Assembly (NCBI RefSeq): GCF_009739515.1
Contig: NZ_CP046535.1
Span: 3,581,501-3,645,500 of the forward strand
Reading direction: 5' to 3'
From: Sphingomonas profundi
GTDB lineage: Bacteria; Pseudomonadota; Alphaproteobacteria; Sphingomonadales; Sphingomonadaceae
Length of the DNA stretch: 64,000 bases
Part shown: positions 29,117 to 37,879 of the stretch, one piece after another
How positions within the stretch are numbered: position 1 is the first letter of the stretch
How the letters are laid out: each line of letters begins with the position of its first letter
The notes under the pieces: model-generated
What the model saw: only the letters and a program-made list of their open reading frames with translations
What the model was told of the DNA's origin: nothing
Databases searched by the model: none
Translations under genes and position numbers: made by a program

Positions 29117-32100
29117 GAGCGAGTTCCAGTTCGGCGGGGCTGCGGCGCGTGATCCCCTTGCGGTGGGCGAGGCTGAAGATGACGGGCACGAACATCAGGG
29201 TGGCGATCGTCGCGGCCAGCAGCCCGCCGATCACGGCTCGGCCCAGCGGCGCGTTCTGCTCGCCCCCCTCACCCAGGCCCAGCGCCATCGGCAGCATGCC
29301 GATGATCATCGCCAGCGCCGTCATCAGCACCGGGCGGAAGCGGACCATGCCGGCCTCCAGCGCCGCCTCGAACGCGTTGCCGAGCGCCGCCAGCCGTTCC
29401 CGCGCGAAACTGACGACGAGAATCGAGTTGGCCGTCGCCACGCCCATGCACATGATCGCGCCGGTCATCGCCGGAACGGAGAGGGTGGTGCCGCTGGCGA
29501 ACAGCATCCACACGATGCCGGCCAGCGCCGCCGGCAGCGCGGTGATGATGACGAAGGGATCGACCCAGCTCTGGAAGTTCACCACGATCAGCAGGTAGAT
29601 CAGCACGATCGCGCCCAGCAGGCCGAAGCCCAGGCCGGAGAAGGCCGCGTTCATCGTGGCATATTGGCCGCGCAGCTCCACCGTGACGCCCTTCGGCTTC
29701 TGCGCCTCCAGATCCTTCAGCACGGTGCGGATCGCGGCGGCGGTGGCGCCCAGATCGCGCCCCTGGGTGGCGGCGAAGATATCGATCGTCGGCTGGATGT
29801 TATAGTGGCTGACCACGGCCGCGGCCTTCGACCGGCCGATCGTGGCAATACCGCCGAGCACCTGCGTGCTGCCGCCGGCGCCGGAGATCGGCACGTTCAC
29901 GAGATCGCTGATCGAGCCGATCTGATATTCCGGCGTCTGGCCGACGACCGGGTAGGAGACGCCGTTCTCAGGATTAAGGAAGAAGACGGGCGCCGTCTGC
30001 GAGGTGCCGGCCAGGGTTGTGCCCAGGCTGTTCGTCACGTCCCGCTCGGTCAGGTTGTACTGGCCGATGCGCGATCGATCGACGTCCACGTTCAGCTGCG
30101 GATAGGAGGCGGACTGCTGGATGCGCGCGTCCGCCACGCCCGGCACCGCCCGGATGCGGCGCAGCAGCTTGGCGGCGTAGGCGGCGTTGGCCGCGGCGTC
30201 GCGCCCGCTGATCTGCACGTCGATCGGCGCCGGCGCGCCGAAGTTGAGGATCTGGCTGGTGATGTCCGCCGGCAGGAAGGCGAAGGTCGCGGTCGGGAAG
30301 GCGCGCGGCAGCTCCCGCCGCAGCAGCGCGACATGGCCCGGCGTCGGCGCGTGGCCCTCGCGCAGGGTGACGAGGATGTCGCCGTCCTGCGGGCCGATCG
30401 TGCCGCTGTTGTTGTAGACCGTGTTGATGCCGCTGACGGGCAGGCCGATATTGTCGGTGAGCGACGCGACCTCGCCTGCGGGCAGCAGCTGGCGGATGCG
30501 CGCCTCGATCCGCTGGAACATCGCCGACGTCGTCTCGATGCGGGAGCCGACGGGTGCGCGGACGTGGATGGCGATCTGCCCGGCGTCCACGGCGGGGAAG
30601 AAGTTGCGGCCGAGGAACGGCGTCAGCAGGAAGCTGAGCAGCACGACGGCGAGGAAGCCGAGGACGAACGGCCGCGGTGCGCCGAGCGCGCGGCGCAGCA
30701 GCCCGCCATAGCCGATCCGGATCCGCTCGAACCGATGCTCGAAGCCACGCTGGAAACGGACCAGCGGGTTGCGCGATGCGGTGTCGCCCCCCTCGTGCCG
30801 GTCGCCCGCCACGTGCGGGCGCAGCAGGTACATCGCCATCGTCGGCACCAGCGTGCGCGAGAGGATGAACGAGGCGATCATCGCGAACACCACGGAGAGC
30901 GCCATCGGCACGAACAGGAAGCCGGCGACGCCGGGCAGGAAGAACATCGGCACGAACACGATGCAGATGCACAGCAACGAGACGAAGGCCGGCGTCACGA
31001 TTTGGGCGGCGCCGTCCAGGATGGCGGGGATCACGCCCTTGCCCTGCTCCAGATGCCAGTTGATGTTCTCGATCGTCACCGTCGCATCGTCGACGAGGAT
31101 GCCCACCGCCAGCGCCAGCCCGCCGAGCGTCATCGTGTTCAGCGTCTGGCCGAAGGCGGCCAGTGCCCCCACCGCGGCCAGCACGGCCAGCGGGATGGAG
31201 ACGGCGATGATGACGGTGGAGCGCCACGAGCCGAGGAACAGCAGGATCATCAGCGACGTGAGCATCGCGGCGATCGCGCCCTCCTTCACCACGCCTTCCA
31301 CCGCCGCCTTCACGAACAGCGACTGATCGCCCACCGGCAGCACCCGCAGGTTGCTGTTGAGCCCCGCCTGGATCGCCGGCAGCTTGTCCTTCACGCCCTG
31401 CACGATCGCCAGGGTGGAGGTGGCGCCGTTCTTCAGCACCGTCATCAGGGCGGAGCGGCGGCCGTCGACATGGACGACGTTGGTCTGCGGCGGGCTGCCG
31501 TCGCGCACATGCGCCACGTCGCGCATGTAGATGGTGGCGCCGTTCACCACCTTGACCGGCAGATCGTTGAGCGCCTCCACCGAGGAGGGGGCGTTGTTCA
31601 GCTTCACGCTGTACTGAAAGGTGCCGATCTTCACGAAGCCGGCCGGGTTGATCTGGTTCTGCGCGGCGATCGCGGTGGCGACGTCCTGCGCCGAGAGGCC
31701 GTTGGAGACGAGCGCCTGCGGATCGATGTCGATCTGGATCTGGCGCTGCCGCCCGCCCGAGGGGTAGGGGATGGCGGCGCCGGGCACCGTCACCAGCTGC
31801 GGGCGGATCTGGTTCTGGCCGAGGTCGAAGATCTGCTGCTCGCTCAGCCCCTTGCCGGAGAGAGCCAGCTGGATGATCGGCACCGTTGAGGCGCTGTAGT
31901 TCAGGATCAGCGGCGGCGTGACGCCGGGCGGCATCTGGCGCAGCACCGTCTGCGAGACGGACGTCACCTGCGCGGTGGCGGTGCGGATGTCGGCACCCGG
32001 CTGGAAGTAGATCTTGACGATGCCGATGCCCGGCAGGGACTGGCTCTCGATATGCTCGATGTCGTTCACGGTCGTCGTCAGCACCCGCTCATAGGGGGTG

Positions 32101-32294
32101 ATGATGCGGCCGGACATGTCCTCCGGCGGCAGGCCGGCATAGTTCCACGCCACGGCGATCACGGGCACGCGGATCTCGGGAAAGATGTCCACGGGCGTGC
32201 GGATCGCGGCGAGCACGCCGACGATCAGGATCAGCATGGCCATGACGATGAACGTCAGCGGCCTGGTGAGGGCAATCCGGACTATACCGATCAT
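29109..32294 (-). CDS. RND multidrug-type efflux permease
   Basis: This is a 1061-aa proton-driven inner-membrane transporter with 12 membrane helices and two large periplasmic loops. Landmarks are the N-terminal IALTRPLTFIVMAM helix, the drug-RND pattern FPEIRVPV, the FLGSWRSTVIIAVSIPLAVL helix, charged residues of the proton relay in TM4 (ALAVGILVDDATVTIENI), and GAIMCMGVATANSILVV in the second half. The length fits HAE1-type pumps. It heads the three-gene pump operon and faces a LysR gene across 118 bases with a strong palindrome, suggesting inducible control. Substrates are not deducible. Confidence 0.95.
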   Translation of the reverse strand: MIGIVRIALTRPLTFIVMAMLILIVGVLAAIRTPVDIFPEIRVPVIAVAWNYAGLPPEDMSGRIITPYERVLTTTVNDIEHIESQSLPGIGIVKIYFQPGADIRTATAQVTSVSQTVLRQMPPGVTPPLILNYSASTVPIIQLALSGKGLSEQQIFDLGQNQIRPQLVTVPGAAIPYPSGGRQRQIQIDIDPQALVSNGLSAQDVATAIAAQNQINPAGFVKIGTFQYSVKLNNAPSSVEALNDLPVKVVNGATIYMRDVAHVRDGSPPQTNVVHVDGRRSALMTVLKNGATSTLAIVQGVKDKLPAIQAGLNSNLRVLPVGDQSLFVKAAVEGVVKEGAIAAMLTSLMILLFLGSWRSTVIIAVSIPLAVLAAVGALAAFGQTLNTMTLGGLALAVGILVDDATVTIENINWHLEQGKGVIPAILDGAAQIVTPAFVSLLCICIVFVPMFFLPGVAGFLFVPMALSVVFAMIASFILSRTLVPTMAMYLLRPHVAGDRHEGGDTASRNPLVRFQRGFEHRFERIRIGYGGLLRRALGAPRPFVLGFLAVVLLSFLLTPFLGRNFFPAVDAGQIAIHVRAPVGSRIETTSAMFQRIEARIRQLLPAGEVASLTDNIGLPVSGINTVYNNSGTIGPQDGDILVTLREGHAPTPGHVALLRRELPRAFPTATFAFLPADITSQILNFGAPAPIDVQISGRDAAANAAYAAKLLRRIRAVPGVADARIQQSASYPQLNVDVDRSRIGQYNLTERDVTNSLGTTLAGTSQTAPVFFLNPENGVSYPVVGQTPEYQIGSISDLVNVPISGAGGSTQVLGGIATIGRSKAAAVVSHYNIQPTIDIFAATQGRDLGATAAAIRTVLKDLEAQKPKGVTVELRGQYATMNAAFSGLGFGLLGAIVLIYLLIVVNFQSWVDPFVIITALPAALAGIVWMLFASGTTLSVPAMTGAIMCMGVATANSILVVSFARERLAALGNAFEAALEAGMVRFRPVLMTALAMIIGMLPMALGLGEGGEQNAPLGRAVIGGLLAATIATLMFVPVIFSLAHRKGITRRSPAELELAHA

Positions 32295-32369
32295 CGAAGA
32301 CGCAATCTCCGGCCGCAGCGGCGACCATAGTCTACTTGCCGCAGTGCAACAGGCAATCGCGCACGTCTA

Positions 32370-32394
32370 ATATGGATTGCGCGCCGATCCATAT
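32370..32394. promoter_or_regulatory. Candidate LysR operator between pump operon and regulator
   Basis: ATATGGAT-N9-ATCCATAT is a perfect 8-bp inverted repeat with total length 25, containing AT ends as in LysR T-N11-A boxes. It lies 76 bases from the permease start and 19 bases from the LysR ATG, a standard place for autoregulation and divergent activation. Confidence 0.65.
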
Positions 32395-32412
32395 CGCGTA
32401 CGACTTAATCGC

Positions 32413-33333
32413 ATGGAGCTGCGCCACTTTCGCTACTTCGTGGCCGTCGCCGAGGAGATGCATTTCGGCCGCGCGGCCGTGCGCCTCGGCATCTCGCAGC
32501 CGCCGCTCAGCCAGCAGATTCGGCTGATGGAGGAGGAGATCGGCACGCCGCTGCTGGAGCGCACCAGCCGCCGCGTGAGCCTGACGGAGGCGGGCCGGCA
32601 CTTCCTGATCGAGGCGCGACGGACGCTGGACCAGGCGGCCCATGCGGTCGCCGTGGCGCGCCGGGTCGCGGAAGGGGCGGCGGGCGAGGTGGCGGTGGGG
32701 TTCACCTCGTCCGTGCCGTTCGCCACCGTCGTCGCGCGGGCACTCTCGGCCTTTCGCGCGGCGTACCCGGCGGTGCGGCTGAACCTGGTCGAGATGCCGC
32801 GCGGCGCGCAGATCGAGGCGCTGGCCACGGAGCGCCTCGACGTCGGAGTCATCCGCGGCATCGAGCCGCCCGTGCTGCCGGCGACGATGCGGGCGACGCT
32901 GCTGACCACGGAGCCGCTGCTGGTGGCGATGCGCAGCGATCACCCGCTGGCACTGGCGCCGCGCGACCCGACGATGGCGGACCTGCGCTGCGAGTCGTTC
33001 GTCCTCTACCAGCGCGATCTGGGCGCCGGCTTCAACGAGCATCTGGCCCGCCTGTGCACCCGCGCCGGCTTCGTCGCCAACGTGGTGCAGGAGGTGACGG
33101 GGCCGTCCACCCTGCTGGGGCTGGTCGCGGCGGGCATGGGCATCACCATCCTCACCCCGTCCCTCGGGGCGCTGCACCCGGAGAACATGGTCTCCCGCCC
33201 GCTCGACGATCCGGAGGCGCTGAGCCGGCTGTGGCTGATCCGGCGCAACGGCATATCGGAGGCGGCGGGCCATTTCGTCGCGCTGATCCAGGCCGCCAGC
33301 CGGGACGAGCCGGCGGCGTCCGATCCCCGGTGA
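32413..33333 (+). CDS. LysR-family regulator, divergent from RND pump
   Basis: This is a 306-aa LysR regulator. The N-terminal DNA-binding domain (MELRHFRYFVAVAEEMHFGR, SQPPLSQQIRLMEEEIG, LLERTSRRVSLTEAG) is followed by an effector-binding domain from ~residue 92 (GEVAVGFTSSVPFATV). I chose the ATG at 32413, where the canonical MELRHFRYF start lies, rather than the GTG or ATG 12 codons earlier. It is the likely local regulator of the adjacent efflux operon; the shared 118-base control region carries an 8-bp palindrome. The inducer is unknown. Confidence 0.94.
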   Translation: MELRHFRYFVAVAEEMHFGRAAVRLGISQPPLSQQIRLMEEEIGTPLLERTSRRVSLTEAGRHFLIEARRTLDQAAHAVAVARRVAEGAAGEVAVGFTSSVPFATVVARALSAFRAAYPAVRLNLVEMPRGAQIEALATERLDVGVIRGIEPPVLPATMRATLLTTEPLLVAMRSDHPLALAPRDPTMADLRCESFVLYQRDLGAGFNEHLARLCTRAGFVANVVQEVTGPSTLLGLVAAGMGITILTPSLGALHPENMVSRPLDDPEALSRLWLIRRNGISEAAGHFVALIQAASRDEPAASDPR

Positions 33334-33411
33334 GGCTCGCTGCCTGCACCGTGGCAGATTGCGAGTCGCTCGAGGCGCGGCGTCTTGCGCCGACCTGAGC
33401 TAGCATGGCGC

Positions 33412-34308
33412 CTAGCCGCGGATGAAGTCGAGAAAGGCACGCAGCGGCGGCGGCACGAGGCGGCGGCCCGAGTGATAGAGGAACGGTCCGGAGAAGGACT
33501 GCCACCAGTCCGGCAGCACGGGTTCCAGGGCGTCGCTGTCGATCGACGGCCGCAGCCAATCCTCGAACAGCGAGATTATGCCGCCACCCGCGATCGCCAC
33601 GTCGACCAGCAAGTCGGCCGCGCCGGAGACACTGGCGATCAGTGGCCCCTGCGGCTCGATCCGCACGATCTCGCCGTCGCGCTCGAACTCCCAGGGGCTG
33701 GTGAGCGCTCCACTGGTGAAGCGACCGCGCAGGCAGGCGTGTTCCAGCAGGTCGCGCGGATGGTTCGGGCGGCCGCGGGCATCGAGATAGGCGGGCGCCG
33801 CTGCCGTCGCGAAGCGCTGGACACGCGGGCCGATCGGCACGGCGATCATGTCCTGCTCCAGCCGCTCGTCGTAGCGGATGCCCGCGTCGCAGCCCGACGC
33901 GACCATGTCGACGAAGCCGTCCTCGGCGACGATCTCGACCTGGATGTCGGGATAGGCGGCGAGAAAGCCGGGCAGGATGCCGGGCAGCACCAGCCGCGCC
34001 GCGCTCACCGGCACGTTGAGCCGCAGCGTGCCCGCCGGCCGATCGCGGAACAGGTTCACGACGTCGAGCGCCGCCTCCACCTCGCAGAACGCCGGCGCGA
34101 GACGCTCGATCAGCCGCGTGCCGGCCTCGGTCGGCGTCACGCTGCGGGTGGTGCGGTGGAGCAGGCGCACGCCCAGCCGCACCTCCAGCCGTCTCACCGC
34201 CTCGCTCAACGTCGAGGCGCTTGATCCGGCGGTGCGGGCCGCGTCGCGAAACCCGCGCGCCTGCGCGACCGCCAGGAAGGCGTTGAGATCGGCAAGGTCG
34301 GCCTTCAT
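33412..34308 (-). CDS. LysR-family regulator, divergent from aldo/keto reductase
   Basis: This is a 298-aa LysR protein of the DsdA/AaeR-like subgroup (DLADLNAFLAVAQARGFRDA, STLSEAVRRLEVRLGVRLLH, TRSVTPTEAG; the effector domain begins near RLNVPVSAARLVLP). The start is taken at MKADLADL (34308); eleven extra codons upstream do not match the family. It is divergent from an aldo/keto reductase gene, and a 9-bp palindrome lies between them, so regulation of that gene is likely. Its stop is 78 bases from the previous LysR gene, and the two are convergent. Confidence 0.93.
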   Translation of the reverse strand: MKADLADLNAFLAVAQARGFRDAARTAGSSASTLSEAVRRLEVRLGVRLLHRTTRSVTPTEAGTRLIERLAPAFCEVEAALDVVNLFRDRPAGTLRLNVPVSAARLVLPGILPGFLAAYPDIQVEIVAEDGFVDMVASGCDAGIRYDERLEQDMIAVPIGPRVQRFATAAAPAYLDARGRPNHPRDLLEHACLRGRFTSGALTSPWEFERDGEIVRIEPQGPLIASVSGAADLLVDVAIAGGGIISLFEDWLRPSIDSDALEPVLPDWWQSFSGPFLYHSGRRLVPPPLRAFLDFIRG

Positions 34309-34331
34309 CGTTCGGTCTTCCGTACAGCCCG

Positions 34332-34365
34332 TGCGGATCACTCCGGCTTATCGCGATGATCCGCA
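34332..34365. promoter_or_regulatory. Candidate LysR operator between LysR and aldo/keto reductase
   Basis: TGCGGATCA-N16-TGATCCGCA is a perfect 9-bp inverted repeat in the 91-base gap between the divergent start codons. It is 23 bases from the LysR start and 34 bases from the reductase start. Confidence 0.6.
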
Positions 34366-34399
34366 AGCCGTATCCCGGCGCCGGCACAGGAGACCGACA

Positions 34400-35266
34400 A
34401 TGATCGACCAGGCAGGCACCTTTTCCATCGCCGGACGCAGCGTGAGGCGGCTCGGCTACGGCGCGATGCAACTCGCCGGGCCGGGCGTGTTCGGCCCGCC
34501 GCGAGACCATGATGCTGCGATCGCCGTCCTGCACGCGGCGGTGGCAGCAGGCGTGAACCACATCGACACCAGCGACTATTACGGTCCGCACTTCACCAAC
34601 CGGCTGATCCGCGAAGCGCTGTCGCCCTATCCCGACGATCTGCTGATCGTGACGAAGATCGGCGCGCGGCGTGGCGAGGATGCCTCGTGGCTGCCCGCGT
34701 TCGAGCCGGACGAGCTGGCGCGCGCGGTGGAGGACAATCTGGCGAACCTGGCGCTGGAGGCGCTGGACCTCGTCAATCTGCGCCTGATGTTCAGCGCCCA
34801 CGGCCCGGCGGAAGGATCGCTGGCGGCGCCGCTGAAGGCGGTGGCGGATCTGCAACGGCAGGGCTTGGTGAAGCGCATCGGCCTCAGCAACGTGACGCCC
34901 GCGCAGTTCGAGGAAGCGCGTGCAATCGCCGAGATCGTCTGTGTCCAGAACCACTACAACCTCGCGCACCGCGACGACGATGCGTTCATCGATGCGCTGG
35001 CGGCGGACGGCGTCGCCTATGTTCCGTTCTTCCCGCTCGGCGGCTTCAGCCCGTTGCAGTCGGCGGCATTGTCGGACGTCGCCGCGCGGCTGAAGGGGAC
35101 GCCGATGCAGGTGGCGCTCGCCTGGCTGCTCCGGCGCTCGCCCAACATCCTGCTGATACCCGGCACTTCGTCGGTGGCGCATCTCGAGGAGAACCTCGCC
35201 GCGGCGTCGTTGACGCTGCCCGAGGACGCAATGGCCCAGCTCGACGCCATCGGTCGATCAGGCTAA
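34400..35266 (+). CDS. Aldo/keto reductase
   Basis: This is a 288-aa NADPH-dependent carbonyl reductase with a TIM-barrel fold. Catalytic tetrad elements are visible: Asp and Tyr in HIDTSDYYG, Lys in LLIVTKIGARRG and His in MFSAHGP, then GLSNVTPAQFEEA and the cofactor loop IPGTSSVAHLEENL. The pattern (GYGAMQLAGPGVFGPPRDH at the start) matches a subgroup often regulated by a neighbouring LysR protein. AGGAG lies 7 bases before the ATG. The substrate is unknown; aldehyde detoxification is a guess. Confidence 0.94.
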   Translation: MIDQAGTFSIAGRSVRRLGYGAMQLAGPGVFGPPRDHDAAIAVLHAAVAAGVNHIDTSDYYGPHFTNRLIREALSPYPDDLLIVTKIGARRGEDASWLPAFEPDELARAVEDNLANLALEALDLVNLRLMFSAHGPAEGSLAAPLKAVADLQRQGLVKRIGLSNVTPAQFEEARAIAEIVCVQNHYNLAHRDDDAFIDALAADGVAYVPFFPLGGFSPLQSAALSDVAARLKGTPMQVALAWLLRRSPNILLIPGTSSVAHLEENLAAASLTLPEDAMAQLDAIGRSG

Positions 35267-35332
35267 CGGGTTTTACCAAGGCGCAACGGCGCCCGAACGG
35301 ACCTTGCCGGAGGGGTTGTCCGATCCGACGCG

Positions 35333-36994
35333 CTAGCCGCTGTCAGCCAGCATCGCGTGGATCTGGGCGACCACCGCCGCGCCCTCGCCCACCGCCGCCG
35401 CCACGCGCTTGGTGGAGCCGGCGCGCACGTCGCCGGCGGCGAACACGCGCGGGTGGCTGGTTTCCAGCGGGTGGGCGGTGCGCGCCACGCCGCCATGGGT
35501 GAAGGCGCCGCCGGTGACGACGAAGCCCCTGTCGTCCAGCGCGATCGCGTCCCGCAGCCAGTGGGTGTTCGGATCGGCGCCGATGAACAGGAACAGGTGG
35601 CGCAGGGCGCAGTGATGCTCCCGCCCGTCGCGATTGCGGAACACGGCGCCGGTCAGCCCGCCGGCGCGATCGCCTTCCAGCGCCACCACCTCGCTGCCGG
35701 TGTGCAGTTCCACGTTGGGCAAGGCGGCGATGCGATCGACGAGGTAGCGCGACATCGATGCCTCCAGCCCGTCGCCGCGCACGATCATGTGCAGCCGCTC
35801 CACCTTGTCGGCGAGGAAGACGGCCGCCTGACCCGCCGAATTGCCGGCGCCGATCAAGGCCACCTCCTCGCCGGCGCACAGCTTCGCCTCGATCGGCGAG
35901 GCCCAGTAGGAGACGCCGGCCCCCTCGAACGTCTCGATGTCGGGCACGTCGGGGCGGCGGTAGCGCGCGCCGGAGGCGATCACCGCGCTGCGCGCCCGCA
36001 CCGTCACGCCGTCAGCCAGGCTCAGGCGCACCTGGCCGGCGCGATCGTCGCAGGCCAGCGCCTCGGCGGTGATCGGGATGCCGAGCTCCGCGCCGAACTT
36101 CTGCGCCTGGCTGTAGGCGCGGCCGGCCAGCGCCTGGCCCGAGATGCCGGTGGGAAAGCCGAGATAATTCTCGATGCGCGCCGATGCCCCGGCCTGCCCG
36201 CCGATCGCCCGCGAATCGAGCACCAGCACCGACAATCCCTCGGACGCGGCATAGACGGCGGTGGCGAGGCCGGCCGGCCCAGCGCCGACGACCGCGACAT
36301 CGTAGACCTTCTCCGGATCGAGCTCCGTCGTGATGCCCAGGCAGCGCCCGGCCTCCGCATCGGTCGGGCGGCGCAGCAGGCTGCCGTCCGGGCAGATCAT
36401 CAGCGGCAGCTCGTCCTCGCCCACGCCGAACCGTTCGAGCAGCGCCCGCGCCTCCGGATCCTCGCTCGCGTCCATCACGTTGTGCGGATAGCCGTTGCGG
36501 GTGAGGAAGCCCTGCAGCCGCACCAGATCCGGCGTGTGCGCGGGGCCGATCAGGATCGAGCCGGCGCCGTCGCTCTCGATCAGGCCGACGCGGCGCAGGA
36601 TCAGCGCGCGCATCACGATCTCGCCCAGGTCGGCCGATCCGACCAGCATCGCGCGCAGGTGCGCCGCGTCGAACGGCAGGGCGCGGCAGCCATCCGGCCC
36701 GGCGCGGCCCACCGACAGCGAGGCGCGGCCGCCGAGCTGGCTGATCTCGCCGGAGAACTGGCCGGCGCCTTCCGTCGTGATGTGGGTTTCGTTGCCCAGG
36801 CCGTCGCGGCGGAACACGTCGATCGCGCCCTCCAGGATCAGCCAGAGCGGGGCGGCGACCTCACCGACCGCGAACAGCGTTTCGCCCGCCGCGAAGCGAC
36901 GGGCCGCGCCGCTGGCGAAGCGGCGGGCGACGGCGATCTGCTCGGCCGAGAGGATGGGGAACATCTGCTCGCGGCGGCTGTCGATCAGGTCCAT
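35333..36994 (-). CDS. Cyclic-nucleotide-domain / thioredoxin-reductase-like FAD oxidoreductase fusion
   Basis: This is a 553-aa three-part protein. Residues ~15-135 form a cyclic-nucleotide-binding-like domain (FAAGETLFAVGEVAAPLWLI, GQFSGEISQLGGRAS). Residues ~140-215 form a thioredoxin/glutaredoxin-like module (LQGFLTRNGYPHNVMDAS, LPLMICPDGSLLRRP). The rest is a TrxB-like reductase with VVGAGPAGLATAVYAASEG for FAD, LIGAGNSAGQAAVFLA for NADPH and AAGDVRAGSTKRV. The CxxC pair of true TrxB is replaced by PIEAKLCAGEE, so the electron acceptor differs. It follows the GNAT gene by 19 bases in the same operon. The architecture is recurrent; its physiological role is unclear. Confidence 0.92.
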   Translation of the reverse strand: MDLIDSRREQMFPILSAEQIAVARRFASGAARRFAAGETLFAVGEVAAPLWLILEGAIDVFRRDGLGNETHITTEGAGQFSGEISQLGGRASLSVGRAGPDGCRALPFDAAHLRAMLVGSADLGEIVMRALILRRVGLIESDGAGSILIGPAHTPDLVRLQGFLTRNGYPHNVMDASEDPEARALLERFGVGEDELPLMICPDGSLLRRPTDAEAGRCLGITTELDPEKVYDVAVVGAGPAGLATAVYAASEGLSVLVLDSRAIGGQAGASARIENYLGFPTGISGQALAGRAYSQAQKFGAELGIPITAEALACDDRAGQVRLSLADGVTVRARSAVIASGARYRRPDVPDIETFEGAGVSYWASPIEAKLCAGEEVALIGAGNSAGQAAVFLADKVERLHMIVRGDGLEASMSRYLVDRIAALPNVELHTGSEVVALEGDRAGGLTGAVFRNRDGREHHCALRHLFLFIGADPNTHWLRDAIALDDRGFVVTGGAFTHGGVARTAHPLETSHPRVFAAGDVRAGSTKRVAAAVGEGAAVVAQIHAMLADSG

Positions 36995-37013
36995 GACGGT
37001 CTCCTCCGGCGGG

Positions 37014-37541
37014 TCAGAGCGGCTTCGTCAGCACCACGAAGGCGAGGTCGGGCCTGAGCGGCAGGCCGAACCGCTCGTCGCCATAGGGGAAGGGCCGCTC
37101 CTCGCCGGTCAGGGCATAGCCGCGCCGCTCATAATAAGCGATCAGCCTGTCACGCTGGCGTATCACCGTCATCTCCATCGTCGCGGCGCCGAACAGGTCG
37201 CGGGCGGTGCGCTCGGCGGCGGCGATCAGCTGCCGGCCGAGCCCCGCCGCCTGCCGCGCCGGATCGACCGAAAGCAGGCCGAGGGCGGCGGTGCCGCCAT
37301 CCCTGCGGCTCACCTGCACGCACCCGGCCAGGCCCGCCTCCCCTTCCGCGACCAGCAGGCGCTGATCCGCATCGGCGAGGATCGCGGCGAGTGCCGCGAC
37401 ATCGGTGCGCTGGCCGCCCAGCAGATCGGCCTCGTACGTCCAGCCGGCGCGGGATCGCTCGCCGCGATAGGCGCCCTCCACCAGCCCGTGGAGCGCCGCG
37501 ATATCGCCTGCGACGGCGAGACGTATGACCGTATCGGACAT
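37014..37541 (-). CDS. GNAT-family acetyltransferase
   Basis: This is a 175-aa acetyl-CoA-dependent N-acetyltransferase. The beta4-alpha3 core is GTAALGLLSVDPARQAAGLG, with the acetyl-CoA pyrophosphate loop (Q-A-A-G-L-G-R), then IAYYERRGYALTGEERPFPY as the C-terminal Tyr-containing arm. It starts at the ATG at 37541 (MSDTVIRLAVAGD); the longer frame upstream is a shadow. It lies ahead of the cNMP/TrxR-like gene and is divergent from a 47-aa gene. The substrate is unknown. Confidence 0.9.
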   Translation of the reverse strand: MSDTVIRLAVAGDIAALHGLVEGAYRGERSRAGWTYEADLLGGQRTDVAALAAILADADQRLLVAEGEAGLAGCVQVSRRDGGTAALGLLSVDPARQAAGLGRQLIAAAERTARDLFGAATMEMTVIRQRDRLIAYYERRGYALTGEERPFPYGDERFGLPLRPDLAFVVLTKPL

Positions 37542-37627
37542 GCCCCTTCCTAGCGGCTGCCCTCGTGCGGCAAAAGGCCCGCTACGCGCCGCCGCGCGTT
37601 GACTCCGCAGCACGCAAAGGATCAGCG

Positions 37628-37771
37628 ATGGACGACGACATGATGATCGACACGCCGGACGGGCCGATGCGCTGGGCCGACTGGAAGAAGCGCAATCCGG
37701 TGCAGCTGCCCTCGCGCCGCACGAAGGGCAAGGATCTGCCGAACAAGGTGAAGCAGCGCACCGGCGAGTGA
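37628..37771 (+). CDS. Hypothetical small basic protein, 47 aa
   Basis: This short cytoplasmic product begins with an acidic MDDDMMIDTPDGPMRWADWK and ends in a very basic Lys/Arg stretch. AAGGA is placed 6 bases before the ATG. I recognise no family. The biased charge layout and the good ribosome site support it as real; a nucleic-acid or ribosome association is conceivable but not shown. It precedes the phosphomannose isomerase-like gene on the same strand by 108 bases. Confidence 0.65.
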   Translation: MDDDMMIDTPDGPMRWADWKKRNPVQLPSRRTKGKDLPNKVKQRTGE

Positions 37772-37879
37772 GGCCGGCGGTCTCCGCCCGCAGAAACTTG
37801 GCGGAATGGAGGAAACGCATGCGGCCGCGCCACGTTCGAGCGCATATTGCGCCGCATCACGACTCCGAGGAGACCGTCC

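Noticed and set aside
28986-31889. A 967-codon open frame opposite the RND permease
   Set aside because: It is His/Arg/Asp-rich antisense without motifs; the minus-strand permease is unambiguous.
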